DNA of 64,000 nucleotides from Streptococcus sp. CF8_St5-11 (GTDB lineage: Bacteria > Bacillota > Bacilli > Lactobacillales > Streptococcaceae), in NCBI RefSeq assembly GCF_024295625.1, contig NZ_JANCOJ010000002.1:372001-436000 (forward strand), read 5' to 3'. Below the pieces are notes generated by a model. The model saw only the letters and a program-made list of their open reading frames with translations. It did not search any database and was not told the DNA's origin. Position numbers and translations under genes: made by a program. This document shows positions 17,442 through 26,982 of this stretch, piece by piece; within the stretch, counting starts at the first letter, position 1; each line of letters begins with the position of its first letter.

Positions 17442-17764
17442 ACAATAATTTTACTATTGATTTGAAGAACTTAAAAGAGGCTGATGAATCTAAAATAGCT
17501 ACGATAGAAAGTAATGAAAAGTGGCATAATGAAAATAAGGACACAATTTCTATTTATGATCGCTATTTGAACAGTGATGATTACAAAACAAGTCCAATGA
17601 AAAATATTCAAGATCAACTGAAAACATTTTTGATGGACCATCACTACTATGAGGTCGCTATTCCGCTGATTAGACAATTTAGTAAGAGTTACGATCATTA
17701 TTATAAAAAACTAACTGAGGCAAGTGACTATTATTTAAAGCAAAAGGGTGATGCTCCACAGTAA
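17429..17764 (+). CDS. Hypothetical protein, probably 5'-truncated (111 aa)
   Basis: Starts with a TTG inside the end of the Ltp-like gene and has no RBS, so it may be the tail of a longer gene that was cut when the Ltp-like gene arrived. The product is charged and helical (FTIDLKNLKEADESKIATIE), with no membrane segment. Family not recognised. After 17441 the bases still resemble those behind the second Ltp-like gene for about 25 bases, which marks the duplication edge. Confidence 0.45.
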   Translation: MVKLNNNFTIDLKNLKEADESKIATIESNEKWHNENKDTISIYDRYLNSDDYKTSPMKNIQDQLKTFLMDHHYYEVAIPLIRQFSKSYDHYYKKLTEASDYYLKQKGDAPQ

Positions 17765-17923
17765 ATCGGAAATTAATATCCTTCATAAGATTTTACGATT
17801 AAGAGATAGAGTGAGGGATGACTTGCCCTTGCTCTATTTTTCGGTTCCTTTAGTTGTAGTTTTCACTACATAAGTGTATAATGTGCTCTTAGATAAACAA
17901 AATAGGAGAATGAGGAGTTTTAA

Positions 17924-18235
17924 ATGGAATTAAAAGATTTTACAGAACAAGAACAAGAACAAATCAAGCAAGGATTGAGCACAGCTGAGATTTCTGATAA
18001 AGAAGCAGGTAAGAAGTTGCTGGCTCTTGTACCGCAAGAATGGATCAAACGCATTCCTTTCTTTGTCAGAGGGCATGCGACGACCAAGACAGTTGAGCGT
18101 GTAGCCAAGCAATACCCTGAACTCTATGCAGTGGCGAAACGTCAAGGCGACCTTCCTGAAAAAGAAGGAGAAGAGCTCCGAAAGATTATGACAGCCATCT
18201 TTGAAGAAAAGATGAACAAACACAAGATTAAATAA
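17924..18235 (+). CDS. Conserved hypothetical protein (103 aa)
   Basis: A small, highly charged helical protein ending EKMNKHKIK. Family unknown to me. A strong promoter-like stretch (ttaaatggaat, with gaggag RBS) precedes the ATG. A dead copy of the same gene lies at 3502-3723. It sits between the two Ltp-like genes, with a terminator at 18277 directly behind it, so it is a single-gene unit. Confidence 0.75.
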   Translation: MELKDFTEQEQEQIKQGLSTAEISDKEAGKKLLALVPQEWIKRIPFFVRGHATTKTVERVAKQYPELYAVAKRQGDLPEKEGEELRKIMTAIFEEKMNKHKIK

Positions 18236-18276
18236 TCTTTTATAACACTTTGTTATTTTTTATTTCACATAGAATG

Positions 18277-18308
18277 AGTGATTGCAGTTGAAATGCAGTC
18301 ACTTTTTT
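18277..18308 (+). terminator. Rho-independent terminator
   Basis: agtgattgca and tgcagtcact form a stem with one mismatch and a short loop, followed by TTTTTT. Confidence 0.85.
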
Positions 18309-18433
18309 ATTTACTAGCCATAGAGACTTTTACACTAGTAAATAAAAATGAACAATATTTCATGATATAATACTAATGAAAGCAGTTCCAGAGGGATGAA
18401 AATTTCATTGGAGAAAAACAAGTAAAGGTAGTC

Positions 18434-19210
18434 ATGATGAAAAAGTTTTTGATATTTATTTTTACAATTTTTGGATTATTTGCAGGAATGCTAGCTCTTA
18501 TAGTAATTGATTATGAAATAAATTATAATAAATGGATAAATTCACGTTCAGGATCACAGTTGACTAATCCTGTACAAAAATACTCTTCTTCAAGTGATGG
18601 AAATAAGGATGATTTTGAATCATCAAAACAAGAATACGCTACTTCAAGTTCTAGTACACAGAATTATGATTATAGAAAATACACTTCTTCAAGTGATGAA
18701 AATGAGGACGATTTAGAATTATTATTTAATTTGCTTGTGAAAAAACTTTTTCATCCAACTTTAGTAGAAGAAGAATTTAAAAGGGCATATGCAACAGCTA
18801 AGCAACTGTCAAAGGATTCTCCTATTTCGAAGCAGGCTATCAAAAATAAAATAAAGATTTATAATTATTCAGAAGGAGCTAACCAGTACGCTATATATAA
18901 GCTTAATATGGACTGGAAAGAGCAGGCTGTTTTAGCAGCAAAATCACTTCAAAGGTATCGTTATTCAAAAGAAAAATTAGTTTGGCAACTTATAAATGTT
19001 GAACTATTTACTCAAGAAGAGGCTGACTATGCTGTAGAACATGTTAATTTCGATTGGAAGGAGGACGCTGTGAAAGAAGCGGAATCTTATGCAAACGGTC
19101 GCAAGATTACGAAAGAAAAGATATTAGAAATACTTGTTGAAAAAAGAAAATTTACTCAAGAAGAAGCCGAGTACGCAATAGAACATGCCAAAATAGATTG
19201 GTCGAATTAA
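18434..19210 (+). CDS. Ltp-like repeat protein, longer paralogue
   Basis: 258 residues. Membrane helix at 4-28, then a Ser/Glu/Asp-rich linker with the repeated segment TSSSDENEDDLE/SSSSDGNKDDFE, then three PF07553-type repeats that are closely similar to those in the gene at 16854 (DWKEQAVLAAKS, DWKEDAVKEAESYANG, ITKEKILEILVEKRKFTQEEAEYAIEH). Two ATGs start it; RBS aaaggta is close. The extra linker probably pushes the repeats farther from the membrane. Role inferred as phage exclusion; no lipobox. Confidence 0.82.
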   Translation: MMKKFLIFIFTIFGLFAGMLALIVIDYEINYNKWINSRSGSQLTNPVQKYSSSSDGNKDDFESSKQEYATSSSSTQNYDYRKYTSSSDENEDDLELLFNLLVKKLFHPTLVEEEFKRAYATAKQLSKDSPISKQAIKNKIKIYNYSEGANQYAIYKLNMDWKEQAVLAAKSLQRYRYSKEKLVWQLINVELFTQEEADYAVEHVNFDWKEDAVKEAESYANGRKITKEKILEILVEKRKFTQEEAEYAIEHAKIDWSN

Positions 19211-19245
19211 ACAATAGTTTTAATTTTGATTTTTGTAATATATTG

Positions 19246-19273
19246 AAGAGCTGGACAGTTGCCAGCTCTTTTT
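19246..19273 (+). terminator. Rho-independent terminator
   Basis: aagagctgg pairs with ccagctctt over a six-base loop and is followed by TTTTT, behind the second Ltp-like gene. Confidence 0.88.
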
Positions 19274-19410
19274 CGCTGCTTATAATCTTTTCTTATTTCG
19301 TAAAAAATAGTTGGAGCTAACCTAGTTTTAAACTATAATAGAGGAGAAGGATTATCAATATGAAAAATTTATGGTACAAACATTTTAATCAATAGAAAAG
19401 GAACCACTTT

Positions 19411-20298
19411 ATGAAACCATCTAAAAAAATCATGCTTCTTACTAGCTGTGCCTTGGCGATCTTTGCTTTAGCGGCTTGTGGTAGCAACCAAAAGCAATCC
19501 AAGGAAAAGCAGGAAAGTTCCACTGTGCAGAAATCTAGTTCAGATAAGGAGCGCTACAGGGGAAGCTACAGCAACCTCAACAACAAGGCGAGTGTCGAAG
19601 AAGTGCGGACTCTTTTGTCTGCTTATTTGGATCGGGAAAGTGTAGATAAATTTCTGGGTCTAGTAACGGATTACGATAGCATTGTCGGCTCGGTCGGCTT
19701 GACGGGTGACTTCAGCACCTTCAAGAAAACAGACTACAATGTTGAGAAGATCAGTGACTTGTGGACCAAGAAAAAGGGCGATTTCGTCGGGACCAACTGC
19801 CGGATCAATAGCTATACTCTTCTGAAGAATCGCATCGAGATTCCTAAGATGAAAGCGGATAGTGAACTTTTGTTCGTGGACAATGATGCGATTGACAAAG
19901 GGAAGATCTTCGGTGAGGCAGACAAGGAAGCCTTTAACATTCTGTATTCACGGGTTCCGACAGAGGCGACAACGGATGTCAAGGTCCATGCCAAGAAGAT
20001 GGAAGAGTATTTTGCTCATTTCAAGTTCAATGAAAATGCGCGCATGCTTTCTGTTATCGTTCATGATAACCTGGATGGAAATACCCTTTTTGTCGGCCAT
20101 GTCGGCGTTTTAGTTCCTGCAAAGGACGGCTATCTCTTTGTCGAAAAGCTGACCTTTGAAGAACCCTATCAAGCCATCAAGTTTGCGACCAAGGAAGATG
20201 TCTACAAATACTTAGAGACCAAGTACCAAGACTACACAGGCGAAGGTCTGGCTAAGCCCTTTATCATGGATAATGAAAAATGGGTTGAGATGAAGTAG
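19411..20298 (+). CDS. DUF4300-type lipoprotein
   Basis: 295 residues. A lipoprotein signal (LTSCALAIFALAACGSNQ, lipobox LAAC, Cys near residue 23) and a Ser/Lys-rich linker are followed by a conserved domain beginning YSNLNNKASVEEVRTLLSAYLD that fits streptococcal DUF4300. It would be anchored on the outer face of the membrane. Function unknown. The small bPH-like gene starts three bases after its stop, suggesting one transcript. This stretch is more GC-rich than the flanking AT-rich genes. Confidence 0.82.
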   Translation: MKPSKKIMLLTSCALAIFALAACGSNQKQSKEKQESSTVQKSSSDKERYRGSYSNLNNKASVEEVRTLLSAYLDRESVDKFLGLVTDYDSIVGSVGLTGDFSTFKKTDYNVEKISDLWTKKKGDFVGTNCRINSYTLLKNRIEIPKMKADSELLFVDNDAIDKGKIFGEADKEAFNILYSRVPTEATTDVKVHAKKMEEYFAHFKFNENARMLSVIVHDNLDGNTLFVGHVGVLVPAKDGYLFVEKLTFEEPYQAIKFATKEDVYKYLETKYQDYTGEGLAKPFIMDNEKWVEMK

Positions 20299-20301
20299 AG
20301 G

Positions 20302-20718
20302 ATGAAAGACAGCGTGTTAGAATTTAGAAAGATAATGGAGAGTGCTCCGATTCTATATGTGCTCGTTTTCTTGCTCTCTTCTACTGTTCTCCTTTTCCTG
20401 AGAAGAAGGGCAATTGTGAGACGTAGCGGCGGTCCCTTCTTTGCTCCCTTCCATATTAACCGTGGAATCTTCTATATCCATGCCGCTCTGTGTTTCAGTC
20501 GTCGCAGGATCCCACTGAAAGAGATCAAGCAAATCACCTATGCAATTTTTCGTGGACGATCTGGTGGTGGGGCTCGCTATGCTTTCTATATCGAACTCAG
20601 AAATGGAAAGACTATTCCCTTCTTTTTTGGAAAAAGCAAGCGGAATGAAGCTCTGGTTGAGAAGCTCAAACGAAATGCAGGTAAGTATGGGTTTAAAGTA
20701 GATAGCACTGGTAATTAA
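20302..20718 (+). CDS. Membrane protein with PH-like domain (138 aa)
   Basis: One or two hydrophobic segments at residues 16-36 are followed by a basic, beta-rich stretch (GIFYIHAALCFSRRRIPLKEIKQITYAIF, RGRSGGG, FYIELRNGKTIPFFFG) that resembles bacterial PH or YcxB-like folds. Exact family not recognised. It is coupled to the lipoprotein upstream with only three bases between, and the CPBP gene follows 22 bases downstream. Confidence 0.68.
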   Translation: MKDSVLEFRKIMESAPILYVLVFLLSSTVLLFLRRRAIVRRSGGPFFAPFHINRGIFYIHAALCFSRRRIPLKEIKQITYAIFRGRSGGGARYAFYIELRNGKTIPFFFGKSKRNEALVEKLKRNAGKYGFKVDSTGN

Positions 20719-20740
20719 TTGAAAGAAAAAGGAATCGCGA

Positions 20741-21496
20741 ATGAGTAGAAAGCAAGCCCTATCTATGTATTTGTTAGGGACCTTTGGTCAAGTATTAGGA
20801 GTCAGCCTTCTGGTTTGTTTTTTAAGAGCAGGAGGAGTCAAGGTTGATTTTACATCATCATTTGGTATCATCGCTATTATTGTAGGTGGCTTATCATCTG
20901 CATTTTGGGGTAGTCTTGCTAGTATTGGCTACTATCAATCTAGTTTCAAACAACTTCTAAAAGATTTTTTTCAAGTCAAAGACAGTTTGGCAAATTATTG
21001 CTTGGTGCTCGTTTTCTTGTTACTCGACTTTTTCCCATTTATCTTAGGTGGTAAGATCACCACTCAATCGTTGGTCTTGCCAGTAGTGCTCTTTTTCAAG
21101 GCTCTTCTTTTTGGTGGAGTTGAAGAAATTGGCTGGCGTTATTTCTTTCAACCAACTTTGCAGGAAAAAATACCTTATTTTTCAGCTACTTTGATCACCT
21201 TTTTAGCTTGGTCTAGTTGGCATCTACTATACTTTTATATCGACGGTTCTTTAGCTGTCATTCAATTGTTTCCGTTTCTAGTAGGTCTGCTAACTAACTG
21301 CTTTATCTTATCGGCCTTGTATCATAAAACGCAAAATTTATGGATCTGTGTCATGGCTCATGCCTGTATCAATTCCTTGTCTCAGATTCTAGTGAATGAA
21401 GAGGTATGGCTATCTATCGTCAGTAAAATTCTTATTATTAGTTTAGCAATCATGATTGCAAAAAAGAAGTATGTAACTGTAAAGGAAGAAAAATGA
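20741..21496 (+). CDS. CPBP family intramembrane metalloprotease
   Basis: 251 residues with about eight spans. Motifs GGVEEIGWRYFFQPT (EExxxR) near residue 128, SSWHLLYF near 164, and MAHACINS near 204 define the Abi/CPBP family. Typical functions are processing of prenylated proteins or immunity against bacteriocins. Its stop overlaps the ATG of a second CPBP gene by four bases, so they are made together. Confidence 0.9.
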   Translation: MSRKQALSMYLLGTFGQVLGVSLLVCFLRAGGVKVDFTSSFGIIAIIVGGLSSAFWGSLASIGYYQSSFKQLLKDFFQVKDSLANYCLVLVFLLLDFFPFILGGKITTQSLVLPVVLFFKALLFGGVEEIGWRYFFQPTLQEKIPYFSATLITFLAWSSWHLLYFYIDGSLAVIQLFPFLVGLLTNCFILSALYHKTQNLWICVMAHACINSLSQILVNEEVWLSIVSKILIISLAIMIAKKKYVTVKEEK

Positions 21497-22248
21497 GCAA
21501 ATTTATTTCAAAACAATCAGTTGCTATCTGGTATGCATTGACTGCCCTCTTAGCTACCTTTCTAGTAGGGCAAGTGATCCTTTGGTTTTTCCCAGATGGG
21601 AGTAGTATGGGTGCCTCACTACTATTTATCCTAATGAATTTGATTCCCCTGATTGTGGCGGCTGTCTTTTCTCTGGTGTTGAGGGAAGTCAAATCTTTGG
21701 GTGAATTTTTCAAAAAGGTCTTTCTTCAAAAAGAAGGTTCCCTATCTTGGATCCTAGCTTTCTTCATCCCCGTCATCTATTATGGGATTTCCATCCTGCT
21801 TATGAACGTTCGCTTTACTGGGAACTCCCTCTTAGCCTTCTTCCTTTATTTCCCCTGGACCTTATTATATGGCGGTCTGGAAGAAGTCGGCTGGCGTTGG
21901 TTTTTACAAGATCATCTTTCCTTTCGTAAGCACTTTATACCTAAAATGATGGTTCTTTCCATTGTCTGGTTCCTCTGGCATATTCCTATTTATCAACTCC
22001 CATGGATTACAGCAGGTTCGGCCAACTATCTCATCTTTTACCTGATGATCTTAGGGAATACCTTCCTATTTGGAGCGCTTAGGGAGTACTCGAAAGGAGC
22101 TGTTCCTTGTATCCTCGCTCATATGCTGATCGATAGTCTAGCTGTTCTCATGCTGGTTCAGAGCTCGCTTCCTCAGATTATCCTTCTGGTTAGTTTCGAA
22201 ATCCTAGTAGCCTCTTGGCTGGTGGCTGCACGAAAATCAGAGAAATAG
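21493..22248 (+). CDS. CPBP family intramembrane metalloprotease, second tandem copy
   Basis: 251 residues, same length as the preceding gene and related to it. Motifs GGLEEVGWRWFLQDH near residue 133, FLWHIPIY near 162 and LAHMLIDS near 206 are intact. About eight membrane spans. Tandem duplication followed by divergence is likely. Both could form a heteromeric pair or act on different substrates; sequence cannot separate these. Confidence 0.9.
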   Translation: MSKFISKQSVAIWYALTALLATFLVGQVILWFFPDGSSMGASLLFILMNLIPLIVAAVFSLVLREVKSLGEFFKKVFLQKEGSLSWILAFFIPVIYYGISILLMNVRFTGNSLLAFFLYFPWTLLYGGLEEVGWRWFLQDHLSFRKHFIPKMMVLSIVWFLWHIPIYQLPWITAGSANYLIFYLMILGNTFLFGALREYSKGAVPCILAHMLIDSLAVLMLVQSSLPQIILLVSFEILVASWLVAARKSEK

Positions 22249-22407
22249 AGTTGTACCTCTTTCGGTGGGAGTCTGTCATCTTTACCCTTTAGGACTTAAA
22301 TGTAGAGTCCATAAAATGCTATAATCAGTTTAACGAAGAACCTAGAGATAGGATAAAAGTATCAACACAGTGTACTTCTTATCTAAAATGTGAGAGGAGA
22401 AAAGACA

Positions 22408-23079
22408 ATGCAAAAAACCTTTCAGTTGTTGCGAAGAGGAGATCTAGAGGGAGTCTGTCAGATATTGGATAAAAAGCCTGAAGAAGTCAATGCTGTTTCG
22501 GGTGACAAACCTAAAAGAGATCAGGGACAGTCGCTCCTTCAAGTCGCTATCAAATCGGGACATTTAGATATTGCAGACTTACTCATTGATAGAGGAGCAG
22601 ATCTTAACTTTATTGAAGAGCCGACAGAGCTGAATCCATTTTGTCAACCAGTCCTCCAAACAGCGGGTGGACGAGCTGTATTTGACTGTAGGCGCATGAT
22701 CAAACGCTGGAATGGCCAATATGAGATGTATTCGTCTAAGGAAAAGGCTGACCGGTCTTTCAAGGTTTTTGAGAAAATGTTGGAACTTGGGACCGATATC
22801 TCTCAGAAGAATAGTCATGGGGGTACCTTATTACAAACTATCTTAATAGAAACCAAAGAAGTTCTGCCATCTTATTCTTGGAAAACAAAAGAAACAAGTG
22901 ATAATGTCCTCATAACAGATGAATTACGTCATGATTTAAATCGTATTTATGATCTATTAATTCGTTACGGTGTGACTGCGGACGAAATAGCTGTCTATCA
23001 GAAGATTCCTCTCAAAGAACTTTATCAAGACAGTCCGACCATGGAGTTTTTAAATCGGTTAGATCAAAGCAAATCTTGA
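22408..23079 (+). CDS. Ankyrin repeat protein
   Basis: 223 residues. Ankyrin repeats appear at the start (GDLEGVCQILDKKPEEVNAV, then QSLLQVAIKSGHLDIADLLIDRGADLNF) and again weakly near residue 130 (MLELGTDISQKNSHGGTLL). It has no signal peptide, so it works inside the cell in protein contacts. The ATG at 22408 follows gaggagaaa, better than the GTG at 22390. Single gene between a promoter-like stretch and the terminator at 23099. Confidence 0.82.
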   Translation: MQKTFQLLRRGDLEGVCQILDKKPEEVNAVSGDKPKRDQGQSLLQVAIKSGHLDIADLLIDRGADLNFIEEPTELNPFCQPVLQTAGGRAVFDCRRMIKRWNGQYEMYSSKEKADRSFKVFEKMLELGTDISQKNSHGGTLLQTILIETKEVLPSYSWKTKETSDNVLITDELRHDLNRIYDLLIRYGVTADEIAVYQKIPLKELYQDSPTMEFLNRLDQSKS

Positions 23080-23098
23080 TAAGCATTTGAACTACTAG

Positions 23099-23124
23099 TT
23101 AAAAGAGTCTCAGTGCTCTTTTAA
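23099..23124 (+). terminator. Rho-independent terminator
   Basis: ttaaaagag and ctcttttaa form a nine-base stem over an eight-base loop, with a T-rich tail, after the ankyrin gene. Confidence 0.75.
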
Positions 23125-23241
23125 CTTTGTCTGATAGAGCTAGAAGCAGTAGAAAATGTTAGACCGGATTTTCTTAAAAAAATGGATACAAATCCATGAT
23201 GAAATAGAGTATACTAGTTTGTGAAAGAACAAGATTTTTAA

Positions 23242-24774
<1,533 letters not shown>

Positions 24775-24804
24775 AGGGATCAATCAAACGAATAGTTTAA
24801 GAGA

Positions 24805-24827
24805 AGTCTTCGAAAGAAGGCTTTTTA
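24805..24827 (+). terminator. Probable terminator after glpK
   Basis: agtcttc and gaaggct pair (one G-U) over GAAA and run into TTTTT. Confidence 0.6.
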
Positions 24828-24957
24828 TGTAGCTTTCAGAATAGGACAGTTATCTATTTTGGTTAAAAGCCATATTCTATTTCACGTTCCAGTTCATTTA
24901 TCACTAAATAAAAATATCATATAAATAAACTATTTTTTTGAAAAAATAGGCTAGAGA

Positions 24958-24986
24958 TTGAAATATTTTTCACAAAAGAGTATACT
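24958..24986 (+). promoter_or_regulatory. Promoter of the acetoin reductase gene
   Basis: TTGAAA and TATACT with exactly 17 bases between; transcription would begin near 24993, leaving a leader of about 105 bases. Confidence 0.75.
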
Positions 24987-25098
24987 GTTAGCATAGTTTT
25001 GTCGGATATTTATAAAAGACCCCATCAAAACTAGTTGTCAACCCTTGCTGTTCTGATAGGAACGTTTGCTGGTATCGTTGATACCAAGGAGGAATCAT

Positions 25099-25863
25099 AT
25101 GTCTAAAGTAGCTATTGTCACAGGTGCTGGTCAAGGAATTGGTTTTGCAATCGCAAAACGCTTGGTGCAAGATGGCTTCAAGGTCGGAGTATTGGACTAC
25201 AATGCTGAAACAGCTGAAAAAGCAGTTGCTGAGTTGTCAGCAGAAAATGCTTTTGCGGTCGTTGCTGATGTATCCAAACAAGCAGAAGTAGCTGCAGCTT
25301 TCCAAAAAGTTGTTGACCATTTTGGAGATTTGAATGTTGTCGTGAACAATGCAGGTGTTGCGCCAACTACACCACTTGATACAATTACAGAAGAACAATT
25401 TACACGTACATTTGCTATTAACGTTGGTGGCGTGATTTGGGGTGCTCAAGCTGCACAAGCTCAATTCAAAGCGCTTGGCCATGGCGGAAAAATCATCAAT
25501 GCAACTTCACAAGCAGGTGTTGTAGGTAACCCTAACTTGACTGTTTATGGTGGTACTAAATTTGCAGTTCGTGGTATCACACAGACTTTGGCGCGTGACT
25601 TGGCGGATTCAGGAATCACTGTCAATGCGTATGCACCAGGTATTGTTAAGACTCCAATGATGTTTGACATTGCTCATGAAGTTGGGAAGAACGCGGGCAA
25701 AGACGACGAATGGGGTATGCAAACATTCGCTAAAGATATCACTTTGAAACGTCTTTCTGAACCAGAAGATGTAGCAGCGGCTGTCAGCTTCCTTGCTGGA
25801 CCTGACTCAAACTACATCACGGGTCAAACCATTATCGTGGATGGTGGAATGCAGTTCCATTAA
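25099..25863 (+). CDS. butA: Diacetyl/acetoin reductase ((S)-acetoin forming), SDR family
   Basis: 254 residues. Rossmann motif TGAGQGIG near residue 8, NNAG near 86, catalytic Ser and the YGGTKFAV (YxxxK) near 152 identify a short-chain dehydrogenase. Overall sequence, including IVDGGMQFH at the end, fits the meso-2,3-butanediol dehydrogenase/diacetyl reductase group, which recycles NAD+ while converting diacetyl or acetoin. The start is set at the ATG after aaggagg; the earlier ATG at 25066 has no RBS. Confidence 0.88.
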   Translation: MSKVAIVTGAGQGIGFAIAKRLVQDGFKVGVLDYNAETAEKAVAELSAENAFAVVADVSKQAEVAAAFQKVVDHFGDLNVVVNNAGVAPTTPLDTITEEQFTRTFAINVGGVIWGAQAAQAQFKALGHGGKIINATSQAGVVGNPNLTVYGGTKFAVRGITQTLARDLADSGITVNAYAPGIVKTPMMFDIAHEVGKNAGKDDEWGMQTFAKDITLKRLSEPEDVAAAVSFLAGPDSNYITGQTIIVDGGMQFH

Positions 25864-25873
25864 GATAAAAACA

Positions 25874-25906
25874 GAGGTTAGGATCAACATCCTAACCTCT
25901 TATTTT
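25874..25906 (+). terminator. Rho-independent terminator
   Basis: gaggttaggat pairs with atcctaacctc over four bases, then a T-rich tail. Confidence 0.9.
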
Positions 25907-25935
25907 GTGCGTTCACAATAAAAGAAACGGAGATC

Positions 25936-25967
25936 AAAAAAACCACTTCCGAAAGGGAAGTGGTTTT
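25936..25967 (-). terminator. Rho-independent terminator of rpmE
   Basis: On the minus strand a stem of aaccacttcc/ggaagtggtt with a short loop runs into a long T stretch, 10 bases beyond the rpmE stop. Confidence 0.88.
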
Positions 25968-25977
25968 GTGTTGGTTC

Positions 25978-26220
25978 TTATTTGAGACCGTATTTTTTGT
26001 TGAAACGATCCACACGTCCATCTGCTTGAGTGAACTTTTGACGTCCAGTGTAGAATGGGTGTGAGTCTGATGAAATTTCAACACGGATCAATGGGTAAGT
26101 TTCACCTTCGAATTCAACTGTTTCGCTAGAGTACTTAGTTGAACCGCTGAGGAACTTGTAACCAGTAGTAGTGTCCATGAAGACAACAGGGCGATATTCT
26201 GGATGGATATCTTTTTTCAT
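25978..26220 (-). CDS. rpmE2: 50S ribosomal protein L31 type B
   Basis: 80 residues starting [16 protein letters not shown], the known L31 opening, with [23 protein letters not shown] at the end. It lacks the CxxC zinc motif, so it is the zinc-free form that replaces the zinc-binding form when zinc is scarce. The start is set after agaaaggaaat; a longer frame to 26262 adds residues not found in L31. It belongs to the large ribosomal subunit. Confidence 0.95.
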   Translation of the reverse strand: MKKDIHPEYRPVVFMDTTTGYKFLSGSTKYSSETVEFEGETYPLIRVEISSDSHPFYTGRQKFTQADGRVDRFNKKYGLK

Positions 26221-26340
26221 TTTGCAATATTTCCTTTCTGCCATGGTCTCTTTCCGAGCCATAGATTGTTACTAAGCTAGTTTACCAAATTTCCAGGATC
26301 TTGACAAGTATTTTCACTAATTTTATTTAAATTCATGATC

Positions 26341-26371
26341 AAAAAAATCACCCTGGCAGGACCAAGGTGAT
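26341..26371 (-). terminator. Rho-independent terminator
   Basis: On the minus strand atcaccttgg/ccagggtgat is followed by TTTTTTT, 11 bases past the stop of the membrane gene at 26382. Confidence 0.88.
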
Positions 26372-26381
26372 GATGATCATA

Positions 26382-26951
26382 TTATTGTTCAGTTTGATTT
26401 GGATCGTTTGGTGCTTCCACTGGTTGATCAGCTTGTCCCTCAGTGTGTTCGTGTGATTCTTTTTTGATTTCATTTACAGCAGTTTTTACAGTAGAAGTTG
26501 TCACGCGTCCAACAGATTGGGCAAATCCTTTACCAGATTCAGCAAGTTCTTCGAATGTTCCTTTAGTGATTTTACCACCTGACATCGCCAAGAGAGCAGT
26601 TACAACAATAGCGATTGATGCGATTAAAGCAAGGATCAAACCAAAGCCGATTGAAACGCCATAACCATTGAAGTTAACAGCGTACTTGTTCACACCAAAT
26701 AGATCGATCAATGTTACGATAGTTGAGAGAGCTCCTGCTACGATAACACCAATTGCAAAACCTTTTGGTAGTGAAGATTTTACATCGTTCAAGCAAGCAA
26801 GGACAATCGCAACGACTGCGAAGATAATAACAAACCATCCATCTCCGCGAAGGCCATTCCAGCTGTATGAACCAAAATTTCCAGCATTAAGGTTTGCCCA
26901 TGGCAAGAAAGAGCTAAGAATCGCTACCGCAAATGAAAACCCCATGACCAA
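26382..26951 (-). CDS. Membrane protein of the rpmE-pde2 interval (189 aa)
   Basis: Four hydrophobic segments (about 3-20, 36-55, 63-83 and 98-125) precede a charged C-terminal tail of 65 residues rich in Glu/Gln/Pro. Family not recognised. The start is uncertain: TTG at 26951 or ATG at 26945 are both without an RBS and lie in the T-tail of a hairpin. The frame is continuous with the stop codon of the pde2 gene, so the N-terminus may have been lost or be made by another route. Confidence 0.62.
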   Translation of the reverse strand: MVMGFSFAVAILSSFLPWANLNAGNFGSYSWNGLRGDGWFVIIFAVVAIVLACLNDVKSSLPKGFAIGVIVAGALSTIVTLIDLFGVNKYAVNFNGYGVSIGFGLILALIASIAIVVTALLAMSGGKITKGTFEELAESGKGFAQSVGRVTTSTVKTAVNEIKKESHEHTEGQADQPVEAPNDPNQTEQ

Positions 26952-26954
26952 GAT

Positions 26955-26982
26955 AAAAAGGCAGAGAAATTGTTCTCAGCCT
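26955..26982 (-). terminator. Hairpin overlapping the pde2 stop codon
   Basis: On the minus strand aggctgagaa and tttctctgcct pair with small mismatches and lead into TTTTT. It overlaps the TGA of pde2 and ends only a few bases before the first possible start of the next gene, so it could stop or reduce transcription into that gene. Confidence 0.6.
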
